The translations under genes and the position numbers were made by a program. A stretch of DNA of 15,471 nt from an uncultured Collinsella sp. (lineage in GTDB: Bacteria > Actinomycetota > Coriobacteriia > Coriobacteriales > Coriobacteriaceae), in NCBI GenBank assembly GCA_900546825.1, contig UREE01000050.1, positions 1 through 15,471 of the forward strand, written 5' to 3'. Under the pieces are notes generated by a model. The model did not search any database and was not told the DNA's origin. It worked only from the letters and a program-made list of their open reading frames with translations. The number at the start of each line of letters is the position of its first letter. Position 1 is the stretch's first letter. This document shows positions 1-6,627 of the stretch, piece after piece.

Positions 1-4
1 CAAT

Positions 5-46
5 GCCGCCTTGTTTCAAGGCACCTTGCTCGCTCTGGCGGGTTTT
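5..46 (+). terminator. Possible terminator of a gene left of the window
   Basis: CCGCC at 6-10 can pair with GGCGG at 37-41, and TTTT follows at 43-46. A small CAAG/CTTG hairpin (17-20 with 25-28) could form in the long loop. This resembles the tail of a plus-strand gene ending left of the window, but the outer stem is only 5 bp, so the call is weak. Confidence 0.25.
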
Positions 47-102
47 CGCTGTCGGTGCCATAGCATCGGCGTTTGTGTTGTTGACAGAAGGCCTCTCATG
101 GG

Positions 103-240
103 TAGTCGTTGGGGATGTTCTTAAATGACTAGTCGAAAGGGACACTCTTGTCGGCACTTGGGGACAGTCCCTGAGTGCCGGCAGATTGGGACACTCCTTT
201 GCAAGATGGCTGCGAAGACTGTCCCCAACGACTAGTCGTT
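103..240. repeat. Intergenic repeat element with imperfect terminal inverted repeats
   Basis: The ends are inverted copies of each other: 103-122 matches the reverse complement of 215-234 at 17 of 20 positions. At the right end AACGACTAGTCGTT (227-240) is a perfect 14-bp palindrome. The core shared with a second copy in this window is 152-199. Within it CGGCACT (152-158) pairs with AGTGCCG (174-180) around a near-palindromic GGGACAGTCCC. The layout resembles REP/MITE-type non-coding repeats, which are usually moved in trans. No transposase lies nearby. The rest of the 1-329 gap holds the possible terminator at 5-46 and the tgt promoter region; no other gene is supported. Confidence 0.6.
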
Positions 241-286
241 TAATGCGCCAGTTTCTGTCGAGTCGGTGCGGTTCGATGGTTGCTCG

Positions 287-292
287 TATAAT
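287..292 (+). promoter_or_regulatory. Likely -10 box of the tgt promoter
   Basis: TATAAT at 287-292 is a perfect -10 hexamer, 37 bp before the tgt start codon. No good -35 hexamer is visible 16-18 bp upstream (around 263-270, GC-rich). GCGGTTC at 268-274 and GAACCGC at 304-310 form an inverted pair straddling the -10 box, which could be an operator, but that is inference. Confidence 0.55.
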
Positions 293-329
293 GGTCTGCG
301 TATGAACCGCAACCAAGGAGTTCCAGTTT

Positions 330-1469
330 ATGGACCAGAGCCTCTTTAAATTCGACCTTATCGCCGAGGACCCGACCACGCACGCGCGCGCCGGCGTGCT
401 GCATACCCCGCACGGCGACATCGAGACGCCGATCTTTATGCCCGTGGGCACCAAGGCAAACGTCAAGGGTATTCCCACCGAGACCGTCAAGCAGCTCGGT
501 GCCCAGATTGTGCTTGCCAATACCTATCACCTGTCCATGCGTCCCGGCGAGGACACCATCGCCGAGCTGGGCGGACTGCACAAGTTCATGAACTGGCACG
601 GCCCCATCCTCACCGACTCGGGCGGTTTCCAGGTCTTCAGCCACAACGACGCCGTCAAGCTCACCGACGAGGGCGTGCGCTTTATCGTCAACGATTACGA
701 CGGCCGCCACGTGTTCTGGACGCCCGAGGACAACATGGAAATCGCCATGAAGCTCGGCTCCGACATCTGCATGCAGCTCGACCAATGCCCCGGCTATCCT
801 GCCACGCGTGCCTATGTCGAGCGCGCCGTGGAGCTGTCGAGTATGTGGGCCGAGCGCTGCTACAAGGCTCATACCCGTGATGACCAGGCACTTTTTGGCA
901 TCGTTCAGGGTGGCATGCATCTGGATCTGCGCCTGCGATCGCTGCGCCACCTGGAGGAGTGCGGCGACTTCCCCGGCTACGGCATCGGCGGCTACTCGGT
1001 GGGCGAGGACCATGAGACCATGTTCGAGACGCTGGCGCCGCTGGTTTCCGAGTACATGCCTAAGCACAAGCCGCGCTACCTCATGGGCGTCGGCAACCCT
1101 ACCACGCTCGTGCGCGGCGTTGGCGTGGGCATCGACATGTTCGACTGCGTGCTGCCGACGCGCACTGGCCGCATGGGTACCGCGTTTTCGAGCGAGGGTC
1201 GCCTCAACTTCCGCAACGCGCGCTTTGCGCACGACGACGGCCCCATCGACCCCACCTGCACCTGCCCGGTGTGCACGGGCGGCTACAGCCGCGCGCTCAT
1301 CCGTCACATGGTCACGCAGAAGGAGATGCTCGGCGGTATTCTGCTGTCGATGCACAACATCTACTACCTGCTCAACCTTATGCAGCGTGCCCGTCAGGCC
1401 ATTATCGAGGGCCGCTACGGCGCGTTTGTGAGCGACTGGATGAACAGCCCTGCGGCGGTGGACTACTAA
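330..1469 (+). CDS. tgt: tRNA-guanine (queuine/preQ1) transglycosylase
   Basis: Tgt swaps guanine 34 in the anticodon of Asp, Asn, His and Tyr tRNAs for preQ1, a step in queuosine synthesis, in the cytosol. The 379-residue length is normal for the bacterial enzyme. The DSGGFQVFS motif begins at Asp96 (the conserved aspartate of the preQ1 pocket). DMFDCVLPTR around residues 269-278 carries the nucleophile, probably Asp272. The zinc site is complete: Cys310, Cys312, Cys315 and His342. The ATG at 330 is preceded by AAGGAG at 315-320, 9 nt upstream. A TATAAT box lies at 287-292. No preQ1 riboswitch-like leader is evident, and no other queuosine gene is in the window. A hairpin (GCGCTT/AAGCGC, 1481-1495) follows the stop but lacks a T-run; the likely terminator is at 1619-1667. 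Confidence 0.97.
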   Translation: MDQSLFKFDLIAEDPTTHARAGVLHTPHGDIETPIFMPVGTKANVKGIPTETVKQLGAQIVLANTYHLSMRPGEDTIAELGGLHKFMNWHGPILTDSGGFQVFSHNDAVKLTDEGVRFIVNDYDGRHVFWTPEDNMEIAMKLGSDICMQLDQCPGYPATRAYVERAVELSSMWAERCYKAHTRDDQALFGIVQGGMHLDLRLRSLRHLEECGDFPGYGIGGYSVGEDHETMFETLAPLVSEYMPKHKPRYLMGVGNPTTLVRGVGVGIDMFDCVLPTRTGRMGTAFSSEGRLNFRNARFAHDDGPIDPTCTCPVCTGGYSRALIRHMVTQKEMLGGILLSMHNIYYLLNLMQRARQAIIEGRYGAFVSDWMNSPAAVDY

Positions 1470-1522
1470 GAGCGGCGCGGGCGCTTGCAAAGCGCGGGCA
1501 ACGGCAAGGGACGAGCGCCGGC

Positions 1523-1565
1523 CGGTCATCACGTTCGCTAACACCGTCTGCGCGACCGATGACCG
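1523..1565 (+). other. Unassigned stem-loop in the tgt to LOG-gene spacer
   Basis: CGGTCATC (1523-1530) is the exact reverse complement of GATGACCG (1558-1565), enclosing a 27-nt loop. It lies in the 213-bp gap between tgt and the next gene. No T-run follows, so it is not a simple terminator. It could be part of a structured leader for the downstream gene. No known RNA family is recognised. Confidence 0.3.
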
Positions 1566-1618
1566 ATAGCTTGCAAGCACTTGATGCATCGTGGGTACCA
1601 TACCGAATAGTTGATGTT

Positions 1619-1667
1619 CGGGCGGGTGTTTGGCGCATGGCGTCGACCCCGCCCGTTTTTCTTTTTC
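1619..1667 (+). terminator. Intrinsic terminator (or attenuator) just upstream of the LOG-family gene
   Basis: CGGGCGGG (1619-1626) pairs perfectly with CCCGCCCG (1648-1655), followed by TTTTTCTTTTT (1656-1666). This is a textbook intrinsic terminator for transcripts coming from tgt. The T-run ends only about 6 nt before the ribosome binding site (AGGAG, 1673-1677) of the next gene, leaving no room for a promoter between them. It may therefore act as a readthrough-controlled attenuator for that gene. Confidence 0.8.
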
Positions 1668-1682
1668 TCGATAGGAGTACCC

Positions 1683-2441
1683 ATGATTAAGAATGAAAAC
1701 GTCGAGGGCGAGCCTGCCTACGACGAGACGTACCGCCGCGGCCCCGTGGTCATGCGCGGCCCCATGATTCCTAAGGACAACACCTATGCCAACTTGCTGG
1801 CGCCCGAGGAGTCGACCGACTGGCTGCATGCCGATCCGTGGCGCGTGCTGCGCATTCAGGCAGAGTTTGTCGATGGTTTTGGCGCGCTTGCCGAGCTTGG
1901 TCCTGCAGTGACCATCTTCGGCAGCGCCCGCACGCCCAAGACCGATCCGCTCTACAAGGCGGCGCGCACGGTCGGTCGCAAGATCGCCCAGCGCGGCGTG
2001 GCGGTTATCACCGGCGGCGGTCCCGGCGTCATGGAGGCGGCCAACAGGGGAGCGGCGAGTGTCAACGGCAAGTCGGTCGGCTTGGGTATCGAGCTTCCGC
2101 ACGAGCACGGGCTCAACAAGTACGTGAACCTCGGCATGGATTTCCGTTACTTTTTTGTGCGCAAGACCATGTTCGTCAAATACAGCTCGGGCGCCATCGT
2201 GTTCCCCGGCGGCTTTGGCACGCTCGACGAGATGTTCGAGGTGCTCACGCTGGTGCAGACGCACAAGGTCAAGCGCATGCCACTCGTTTTGTTGGGCACC
2301 GAGTACTGGCAGGGCCTGTTCGACTGGCTCAACGGCCCGGTGATGGATGCCGGCATGATCAGCCCACTCGATCCAGACCTCGTCCACATCACCGACGACC
2401 TCAACGAGGCCGTCGACATCGCCCTGAGCGGGCTGATGTAG
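1683..2441 (+). CDS. LOG family (TIGR00730) nucleotide 5'-monophosphate nucleosidase-like protein
   Basis: This is a 253-residue Rossmann-fold protein of the LOG ('lysine decarboxylase-like') family. Characterised members cleave the base from nucleoside or cytokinin monophosphates by phosphoribohydrolase action; they are not lysine decarboxylases. The two signature motifs are intact: GGGPGVMEAA (residues 111-120) and PGGFGTLDE (175-183), with a conserved RK pair at 160-161. A roughly 65-residue N-terminal extension precedes the core, as in several longer TIGR00730 proteins. The ATG at 1683 was chosen because AGGAG (1673-1677) precedes it. An in-frame start at 1611 would place the terminator hairpin inside the gene and has no ribosome binding site. 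Substrate cannot be told from sequence. Confidence 0.9.
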   Translation: MIKNENVEGEPAYDETYRRGPVVMRGPMIPKDNTYANLLAPEESTDWLHADPWRVLRIQAEFVDGFGALAELGPAVTIFGSARTPKTDPLYKAARTVGRKIAQRGVAVITGGGPGVMEAANRGAASVNGKSVGLGIELPHEHGLNKYVNLGMDFRYFFVRKTMFVKYSSGAIVFPGGFGTLDEMFEVLTLVQTHKVKRMPLVLLGTEYWQGLFDWLNGPVMDAGMISPLDPDLVHITDDLNEAVDIALSGLM

Positions 2442-2473
2442 GGTGCTGTGACTGTTGTTATAGCAATGTGAAC

Positions 2474-2570
2474 GGCATACTGATGCTATTTAACATTAGT
2501 ATGCCATCTAAACTGGATATACTGATGCTATTTAACATCAGTATGCCATCTAAACTGGGTATACTGATGC
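2474..2570 (+). promoter_or_regulatory. Tandem 42-bp operator-like repeats upstream of the toxin-antitoxin genes
   Basis: A 42-bp unit repeats directly at 2477-2518 and 2519-2560, with a partial third copy at 2561-2570. Each full unit contains an inverted repeat: ATACTGATG then, 8 nt later, its complement (2477-2485 with 2494-2502, one mismatch; 2519-2527 with 2536-2544, perfect). The third copy is a half-site. TATACT at 2518-2523 and 2560-2565 resembles a -10 hexamer, so the sites probably overlap the promoter. The block is AT-rich compared with its surroundings. It fits autoregulation by the ribbon-helix-helix antitoxin encoded next; that role is inferred from position and from the known behaviour of RelB/DinJ proteins. 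Confidence 0.75.
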
Positions 2571-2595
2571 AAAAGACGAGGCGAGGAGGTCGCGT

Positions 2596-2895
2596 ATGTC
2601 TACTGCAACGGTTAAGCCTACGACGGTTCGCATCGAAGAGGGGCTCAAGGAACAGGCGACTGAGTTCTTGGATACGGTTGGTCTGAGTCTCAATGCGTAT
2701 CTCAACCTTGCTGTTCGGCAGCTGGTAAATCAACGAAAGATTCCTTTTGAGATCGTAGGAAGGGCGGAGGTGCCCAACGAGGCAACGAGGCGTGCCATGG
2801 TGATCGCCGAAGCTCATGAGTTGGGGATTCTGCCGGACGACAGCCCGTCATTCAATAACGCTGATGAGCTTATATCATTCCTCGATGAGGACTAG
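2596..2895 (+). CDS. dinJ: RelB/DinJ family antitoxin
   Basis: This 99-residue protein should neutralise the toxin encoded 2 bp downstream and repress their shared operon. Residues about 7-45 have the RelB/DinJ ribbon-helix-helix pattern: a short strand (TTVRIEEGLK), then a helix-turn-helix region with 'GLSLNAYLNLAVRQLV'. The C-terminal half (about 50-99) is acidic and charged, as expected for a segment that folds on the toxin. The start is well supported by GAGGAGG at 2583-2589, 6 nt before ATG. Codon use is less GC-biased than in neighbouring genes, which suggests horizontal acquisition. The upstream repeats at 2474-2570 are the likely operators. Confidence 0.92.
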   Translation: MSTATVKPTTVRIEEGLKEQATEFLDTVGLSLNAYLNLAVRQLVNQRKIPFEIVGRAEVPNEATRRAMVIAEAHELGILPDDSPSFNNADELISFLDED

Positions 2896-2897
2896 CG

Positions 2898-3206
2898 ATG
2901 TTTGAGATTAGAGTTGAGGCTCAGCTTAAGGCGGATTACAAACGGACGATGCGTATCCATCCGCAGCTAAAAACTGAGTTTAAGGCGGCAGTCGCAGAGC
3001 TTGCAGCTCGCGGCTCGCTTCCCGCGGAATATGGCGCCCATGAGCTTTCAAACCCGGGCGGCAACTACAACGGCCACATCGATTTCCATCTATCCGATGA
3101 CTTGGTCGATGTGGTCGTTCTCTACTTGCCGCATAAGACGAATCCTGTGATCCGGCTGGTCAGAATGGGCTCGCATGAGGAACTATTCCAGGGCCCGCAG
3201 GGCTGA
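2898..3206 (+). CDS. yafQ: YafQ family ribosome-dependent mRNA endonuclease toxin
   Basis: YafQ toxins of the RelE superfamily cut mRNA in the ribosomal A site. The 102-residue protein aligns by eye with E. coli YafQ through its C-terminal half. The residues matching the catalytic set are present: His48 (GAHEL), His64 (DFHL), Asp67 or Asp68 (SDD), and His93 in the terminal GSHEELF motif. The toxin therefore looks intact. It starts 2 nt after the antitoxin stop, so the two genes are probably translationally coupled. It ends in a 93-bp gap shared with the convergent DegV gene, which contains a 63-bp foldback repeat. Confidence 0.92.
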   Translation: MFEIRVEAQLKADYKRTMRIHPQLKTEFKAAVAELAARGSLPAEYGAHELSNPGGNYNGHIDFHLSDDLVDVVVLYLPHKTNPVIRLVRMGSHEELFQGPQG

Positions 3207-3217
3207 TTGCCGATTTC

Positions 3218-3284
3218 TAAGTTGCGGTGGAATAGGGATTAATTTGCTGCTGATAAGCCAAAAATAGTCCCTATTTCACCGCAA
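3218..3284. repeat. 63-bp foldback repeat, copy 1
   Basis: Left arm 3222-3241 pairs with right arm 3265-3284 over 20 positions, the only two differences being G-T pairs. The arms are TTGCGGTGGAATAG (3222-3235) and CTATTTCACCGCAA (3271-3284). A second copy of the same total length lies at 6521-6583. The left side TAAG before the arm is also shared. It sits between the convergent toxin and DegV genes. No T-run follows in either direction, so it is better described as a repeat family than as a classical terminator. Confidence 0.75.
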
Positions 3285-3299
3285 GTGGTAAAGGTGCCC

Positions 3300-4160
3300 C
3301 TAGTGGATGGGCTGGTAGCGGGGGCAGTAGCTGATGGCTATGGCGTCGACGCCTACGTGGGTCGCGATGGTGCAGCCGATGGGGCCGGTGCCGGCGTCTA
3401 CGTAGTTCTGGCCTGCGAGTGCCTGGTTGACGAGCTCTTGCTCCTCGGCGGCGCCGGTCGTGAGCACGCGCACGCTTGAGCCCGGATGCTCCGCCAAAAA
3501 TGCGAGGCAATCGGCCATGGTGTTCGCAACGATGCGCTTGGCACCGCGGCCCTTCTTGATGGCCTTGATCTCGCCCGATTTCCACTCCGGCGAAACGGCC
3601 AGACGAATGTTGAGCATCTGCGTGAGCTGGCCGGCGAGTTTGGGCGCACGGCCGTTCTTGACCAGGTTCTCGAGCGTGCGGGGAATCAGCAACAGGTGGG
3701 CGTCGGGCAGCGTCGCGCGGATCTGCGCCTCGGTCTCGTCCAGGCTGCGGCCGTCCTCGCGCATGGCCAGCGCATACTCCACCAGCAGGCCCTCGGCACC
3801 CGAACCGGTGCGCGAATCGATGCAGCGCACGTCGAGCTCGTGGGTCGCGGCCGTCAAGCATGCGTTGGAATAGCAGGCGGACCACTCGCTGCACAGCGAG
3901 ATAAAGATCGCGCTATCGTGGCCGTCGGCGCGTACGCGGTCAAAGAGTGCCTTGAACTCGCCGGCGCTCGGCTGCGAGGTGTGCGGCAGCTGCTCGGAGC
4001 CGGCCATGCGGGCGACGTATTCCTCGGCGGTAATTTGCACCTGGTCGAGCAGGTCCTCGCCCTCGATAATCACATGTAGCGGAATCACGTAAATGCCGAG
4101 CTCTTGGGCGCGGGCGGGGGAGATGTCCGACGTGGAGTCGGTTATGATGGCAAAAGACAT
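3300..4160 (-). CDS. DegV family protein (FakB-type fatty-acid-binding protein)
   Basis: DegV/FakB proteins bind a fatty acid and present it to the kinase FakA, which makes acyl phosphate for phospholipid synthesis. No fakA is in this window. The 286-residue length is typical. The N-terminal ITDSTSD motif (residues 6-12) and the TSQPS motif (61-65), which helps bind the carboxylate, are present. The usual 'SSxLSGTYxSA' segment is altered here to 'CSEWSACYSNA' (about 90-100), so ligand preference may differ. The start at 4160 is chosen because AAAGGTG precedes it on the minus strand. An extension to 4217 would add an unconserved leader overlapping the promoter. It is divergent from the HAD gene and convergent with the toxin gene. 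Confidence 0.9.
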   Translation of the reverse strand: MSFAIITDSTSDISPARAQELGIYVIPLHVIIEGEDLLDQVQITAEEYVARMAGSEQLPHTSQPSAGEFKALFDRVRADGHDSAIFISLCSEWSACYSNACLTAATHELDVRCIDSRTGSGAEGLLVEYALAMREDGRSLDETEAQIRATLPDAHLLLIPRTLENLVKNGRAPKLAGQLTQMLNIRLAVSPEWKSGEIKAIKKGRGAKRIVANTMADCLAFLAEHPGSSVRVLTTGAAEEQELVNQALAGQNYVDAGTGPIGCTIATHVGVDAIAISYCPRYQPIH

Positions 4161-4316
4161 AATTGCACCTTTCGTTGGGGCGCCTGCGCGCCGCCTTCTG
4201 AGAGCAAAGTGCGACAAGTATAGTGGAGTTGCTCTACATTGCTAGGTTCAATTGTTGAATAGTCAACAGTTTGAAGTGTCAGTGTGGAAATCATCAACTG
4301 GGGAAGAAGGGTGCCG
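4161..4316. promoter_or_regulatory. Divergent promoter region between the DegV and HAD genes
   Basis: This AT-richer 156-bp gap must hold promoters for both directions. A minus-strand -10-like TATACT lies at 4217-4222 (reads AGTATA on plus). Two overlapping palindromes, TTCAATTGTTGAA (4247-4259) and GTTGAATAGTCAAC (4254-4267), form an operator-like cluster of TTGA/TCAA half-sites about 50 bp before the HAD start. No matching regulator is in the window. The exact promoters could not be fixed. Confidence 0.45.
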
Positions 4317-4979
4317 ATGGCGGCATTGCAACTTTGCGAGCGGCCGGTTGTGCTGTTCGATTTTGACGGCACGGTGGCCGATACGGGTCGGGCAGTGATG
4401 ACCTCGACGCGCAAGACGCTGGCTGCGCGCGGGTTTTCGGAGACGCAGATGGGTGATCTGCGCCGCATGATCGGGCCGCCCCTGTGGAAGAGCTTTCACG
4501 ACTTTTACGGCTTTTCCCGCGAGGAGTCGCTTGTGGTGGCCGACGAGTACCGCGCCTTTTTTGATGAGCTGGGACCGGAGGAGTACCCCGTGTTCGATGG
4601 GATTCCCGAGCTGCTGGATGAGTTGGCCGCCCGGGGCAAGCGTATGGCCGTGGCGACGTCACGCATGGAGGCCAAATGCATCGACATGGTGCATGAGCTT
4701 GGTCTTTCTCAGTTCGAAGCCGTGGTTGGCATGAATCCGCCGCAGGGGCGCGAGACCAAGGCCGATTCGGTTCGCGATGCCCTGGCGGCGCTCGGCGCGA
4801 CGGCGGACGATGCCGTGATGATCGGCGATCGCTTTAACGACGTCGAGGGTGCGCACGCGATGGGCGTGCCGTGCATCGGCATCTATTCGGGCGCGGCGGC
4901 GCCGGGTGAGCATGAGGCGGCGGGTGCCGATGCAGTGGTGCACTCGGTGGCCGAGCTTGCTAAACTTTTCTCTATCTAG
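4317..4979 (+). CDS. HAD family hydrolase (subfamily IA, phosphoglycolate-phosphatase-like)
   Basis: This is a 220-residue cytosolic phosphatase of the haloacid dehalogenase superfamily. Motif I is DFDGTVADT with Asp15 as nucleophile and Asp17 as acid/base. Motif II is Thr114/Ser115 (VATSR), motif III is probably Lys148, and motif IV is GDRFND with Asp171 and Asp175. A helical cap lies between motifs I and II (about 25-95), as in C1-cap Gph or PpaX/PgmB-like enzymes. The substrate cannot be assigned. ATG 4317 was chosen over GTG 4284 because GAAGAAGG at 4303-4310 is 6 nt before it. The M20 peptidase gene begins 54 bp after the stop with no clear terminator, so the two are probably co-transcribed. 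Confidence 0.9.
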   Translation: MAALQLCERPVVLFDFDGTVADTGRAVMTSTRKTLAARGFSETQMGDLRRMIGPPLWKSFHDFYGFSREESLVVADEYRAFFDELGPEEYPVFDGIPELLDELAARGKRMAVATSRMEAKCIDMVHELGLSQFEAVVGMNPPQGRETKADSVRDALAALGATADDAVMIGDRFNDVEGAHAMGVPCIGIYSGAAAPGEHEAAGADAVVHSVAELAKLFSI

Positions 4980-5033
4980 GAACTAAATGTGAGGGGCGGG
5001 TACGCTTGCCGCTCATTGGTAAGGAGGCAGTCT

Positions 5034-6470
5034 ATGAATCAGGTGGAGCAGAGCGTCGCTGAGTATGTCGACGAGGTCTGGGAAGATGTCGTCGCCGATA
5101 TCGAGCAGCTGGTGAGCTATCCGTCCGTGGCAGTTTCTGCCGATGCAGAGCCCGGCGCGCCGTTTGGCCGCCCGGTCCGTGACGCGCTCGACTGTGCGCT
5201 CGGCATCGCGCAGAAGCTTGGCTATCAGACGAGCGACGACGAGGGCTATGTGGGCATTGCCGATATCCCTGGCCGCGGCGACAAGCAGCTCGCGACCATC
5301 TGCCATGTGGACGTGGTGCCCGCCGGCCCGGGCTGGAACACCGACCCGTTTGCGCTGGAGCGTCGCGAGGGCTGGCTGCTCGGCCGCGGCGTTATCGACG
5401 ACAAGGGTCCGGCGGTGCTGTCACTCTACGCCGGCGCCTATCTGCTCAAGCACGGCATTACCCCGCGCTATACTTTCCGCGCGCTGCTGGGCTGCGATGA
5501 GGAAGTGGGCATGTCCGACGTTCACCATTATCTGGAGAACCACGCAGACCCCGACTTTTTGTTTACGCCCGATGCCGAGTTTCCGGTCTGCAATGCCGAG
5601 AAGGGCCAGTTTGGGGCGACGTTCGTGAGTCCCAAGATCGACGGCGGGCGCATCGTGTCGTGGAGCGGCTCCGAGGCGAGCAATGCCATTCCGTCGCAGT
5701 CCATCTGCGAGCTCGCGATTGCCGCCGATGAGCTGCCGGCGCCCGTTGAGAACGCCGACCGCCTGGAGATCACGGCGCTTGATAACGGGCATGCGCAGAT
5801 TTTCGCCCACGGTATTGGCGGCCACGCTTCGATGCCTGAGGGCACCATCAACGCCGTCGGCCTGATCGTGTCGTATCTGCGCGAGGCCGAAGACGCGTTT
5901 GGTGCACGCGACGAGCGCCTGCTGACGCCTGCCGAGCACGAGTTCGTCAAGTTCCTGGCCTTTGTGCATGCGGATGCCTATGGCCGCGGCCTAGGTATCG
6001 ATGCGACGAGTCCGGCGTTTGGCCCGCTTACCTGCAACGCTGGCGTCATCCGCGTGGCGGATGGCCATATTGAGCAGGTCATCGACGTGCGCTTCCCCGA
6101 CAGCACGAGTGCCGATACCATCCGCGAGCAGCTCGATCTGCTCGTGGGCCGTTTTGGCGTGACGTGCCGTGTGGGTCGTGCGAAGGTGCCGTTCTCGGTC
6201 TCTGCCGACGATCCGGCCGTGAAGGCGCTTATTGATACCTATAACGAGTTTACGGGCAAGCATGCTGAGCCCTTTGCCATGGGCGGCGGCACGTACGCAC
6301 GCAACTTTGCCCGCGCCGTCTCGTTTGGCCCCGAGGAGACCGGCCTGGAGCTGCCCGCATGGGGCGGCCAGATGCACGGCTCCAATGAGTGCGCCAACGA
6401 GGAACAGCTCAAGCAGGCGCTCAAGATTTATATCGTGGCGATCTTACGTTTGAACGAGCTTGAGCTTTAA
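5034..6470 (+). CDS. M20 family metallopeptidase (PepV/Sapep-like dipeptidase)
   Basis: This 478-residue enzyme most resembles PepV/Sapep dipeptidases, which use two metal ions to split dipeptides in the cytosol. The metal ligands appear complete: His91 and Asp93 in HVDVVPAG, Asp122 in GVIDDKGP (bridging), Glu156/Glu157 in GCDEEVGMSD (catalytic base and ligand), Asp180 in TPDAEFP, and His448 in QMHGSNE. The inserted lid/dimer domain spans roughly residues 190-380. The GGGTYARNF segment, which contributes to the PepV active site, is present. ATG 5034 has a near-perfect AAGGAGG at 5021-5027. The upstream in-frame start at 4989 has no good ribosome binding site. Preferred dipeptides are unknown. 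Confidence 0.94.
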   Translation: MNQVEQSVAEYVDEVWEDVVADIEQLVSYPSVAVSADAEPGAPFGRPVRDALDCALGIAQKLGYQTSDDEGYVGIADIPGRGDKQLATICHVDVVPAGPGWNTDPFALERREGWLLGRGVIDDKGPAVLSLYAGAYLLKHGITPRYTFRALLGCDEEVGMSDVHHYLENHADPDFLFTPDAEFPVCNAEKGQFGATFVSPKIDGGRIVSWSGSEASNAIPSQSICELAIAADELPAPVENADRLEITALDNGHAQIFAHGIGGHASMPEGTINAVGLIVSYLREAEDAFGARDERLLTPAEHEFVKFLAFVHADAYGRGLGIDATSPAFGPLTCNAGVIRVADGHIEQVIDVRFPDSTSADTIREQLDLLVGRFGVTCRVGRAKVPFSVSADDPAVKALIDTYNEFTGKHAEPFAMGGGTYARNFARAVSFGPEETGLELPAWGGQMHGSNECANEEQLKQALKIYIVAILRLNELEL

Positions 6471-6516
6471 GGCTGCGGCGTTTTAACAACTTAGCACCCC
6501 TTTCGTCCGGGCTTTT

Positions 6517-6593
6517 TAAGTTGCGGTGGAATAGTTCCTAGAATGGGCCATTTGATGGCCAAGCAGGAACTATTTCACCGCAACTTTGTTTTT
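6517..6593 (+). repeat. 63-bp foldback repeat, copy 2, likely doubling as the M20 gene terminator
   Basis: Arms 6518-6539 and 6565-6586 pair over 22 bp with a single G-T pair. The loop holds a second hairpin, GGCCA (6546-6550) with TGGCC (6556-6560). The core 6521-6583 matches the repeat at 3222-3284 in its outer 14-bp arms and total length, while the inner stem differs. TTTGTTTTT at 6585-6593 follows, so this copy could terminate the HAD-M20 transcript 47 bp after the peptidase stop. Nothing else recognisable was seen between 6471 and 6516. Confidence 0.75.
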
Positions 6594-6627
6594 ATTGGTG
6601 TAAAAGGCGGGCCATGCTTGGTGGCGG

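Noticed and set aside
3..128. 41-residue hydrophobic open frame starting at ATG 3
   Set aside because: There is no visible ribosome binding site, the frame runs into the terminal inverted repeat of the intergenic element, and it may be only part of an upstream gene or chance. It is too short and unsupported to annotate.
1470..1682. Possible tRNA or known riboswitch in the tgt/LOG spacer
   Set aside because: The stems seen (1481-1495, 1523-1565) do not form a cloverleaf, and no known riboswitch core such as a preQ1 aptamer could be recognised.
240..2387. 715-codon open frame on the minus strand
   Set aside because: It lies antisense to tgt and the LOG-family gene, both of which have intact motifs. 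Its product is low-complexity, His/Ala/Arg-rich and matches no family. Long antisense frames are common in GC-rich DNA.
2474..2570. CRISPR-like repeats
   Set aside because: The 42-bp units abut directly with no unique spacers, and each contains an inverted repeat near a toxin-antitoxin start, so operator iterons explain them better.
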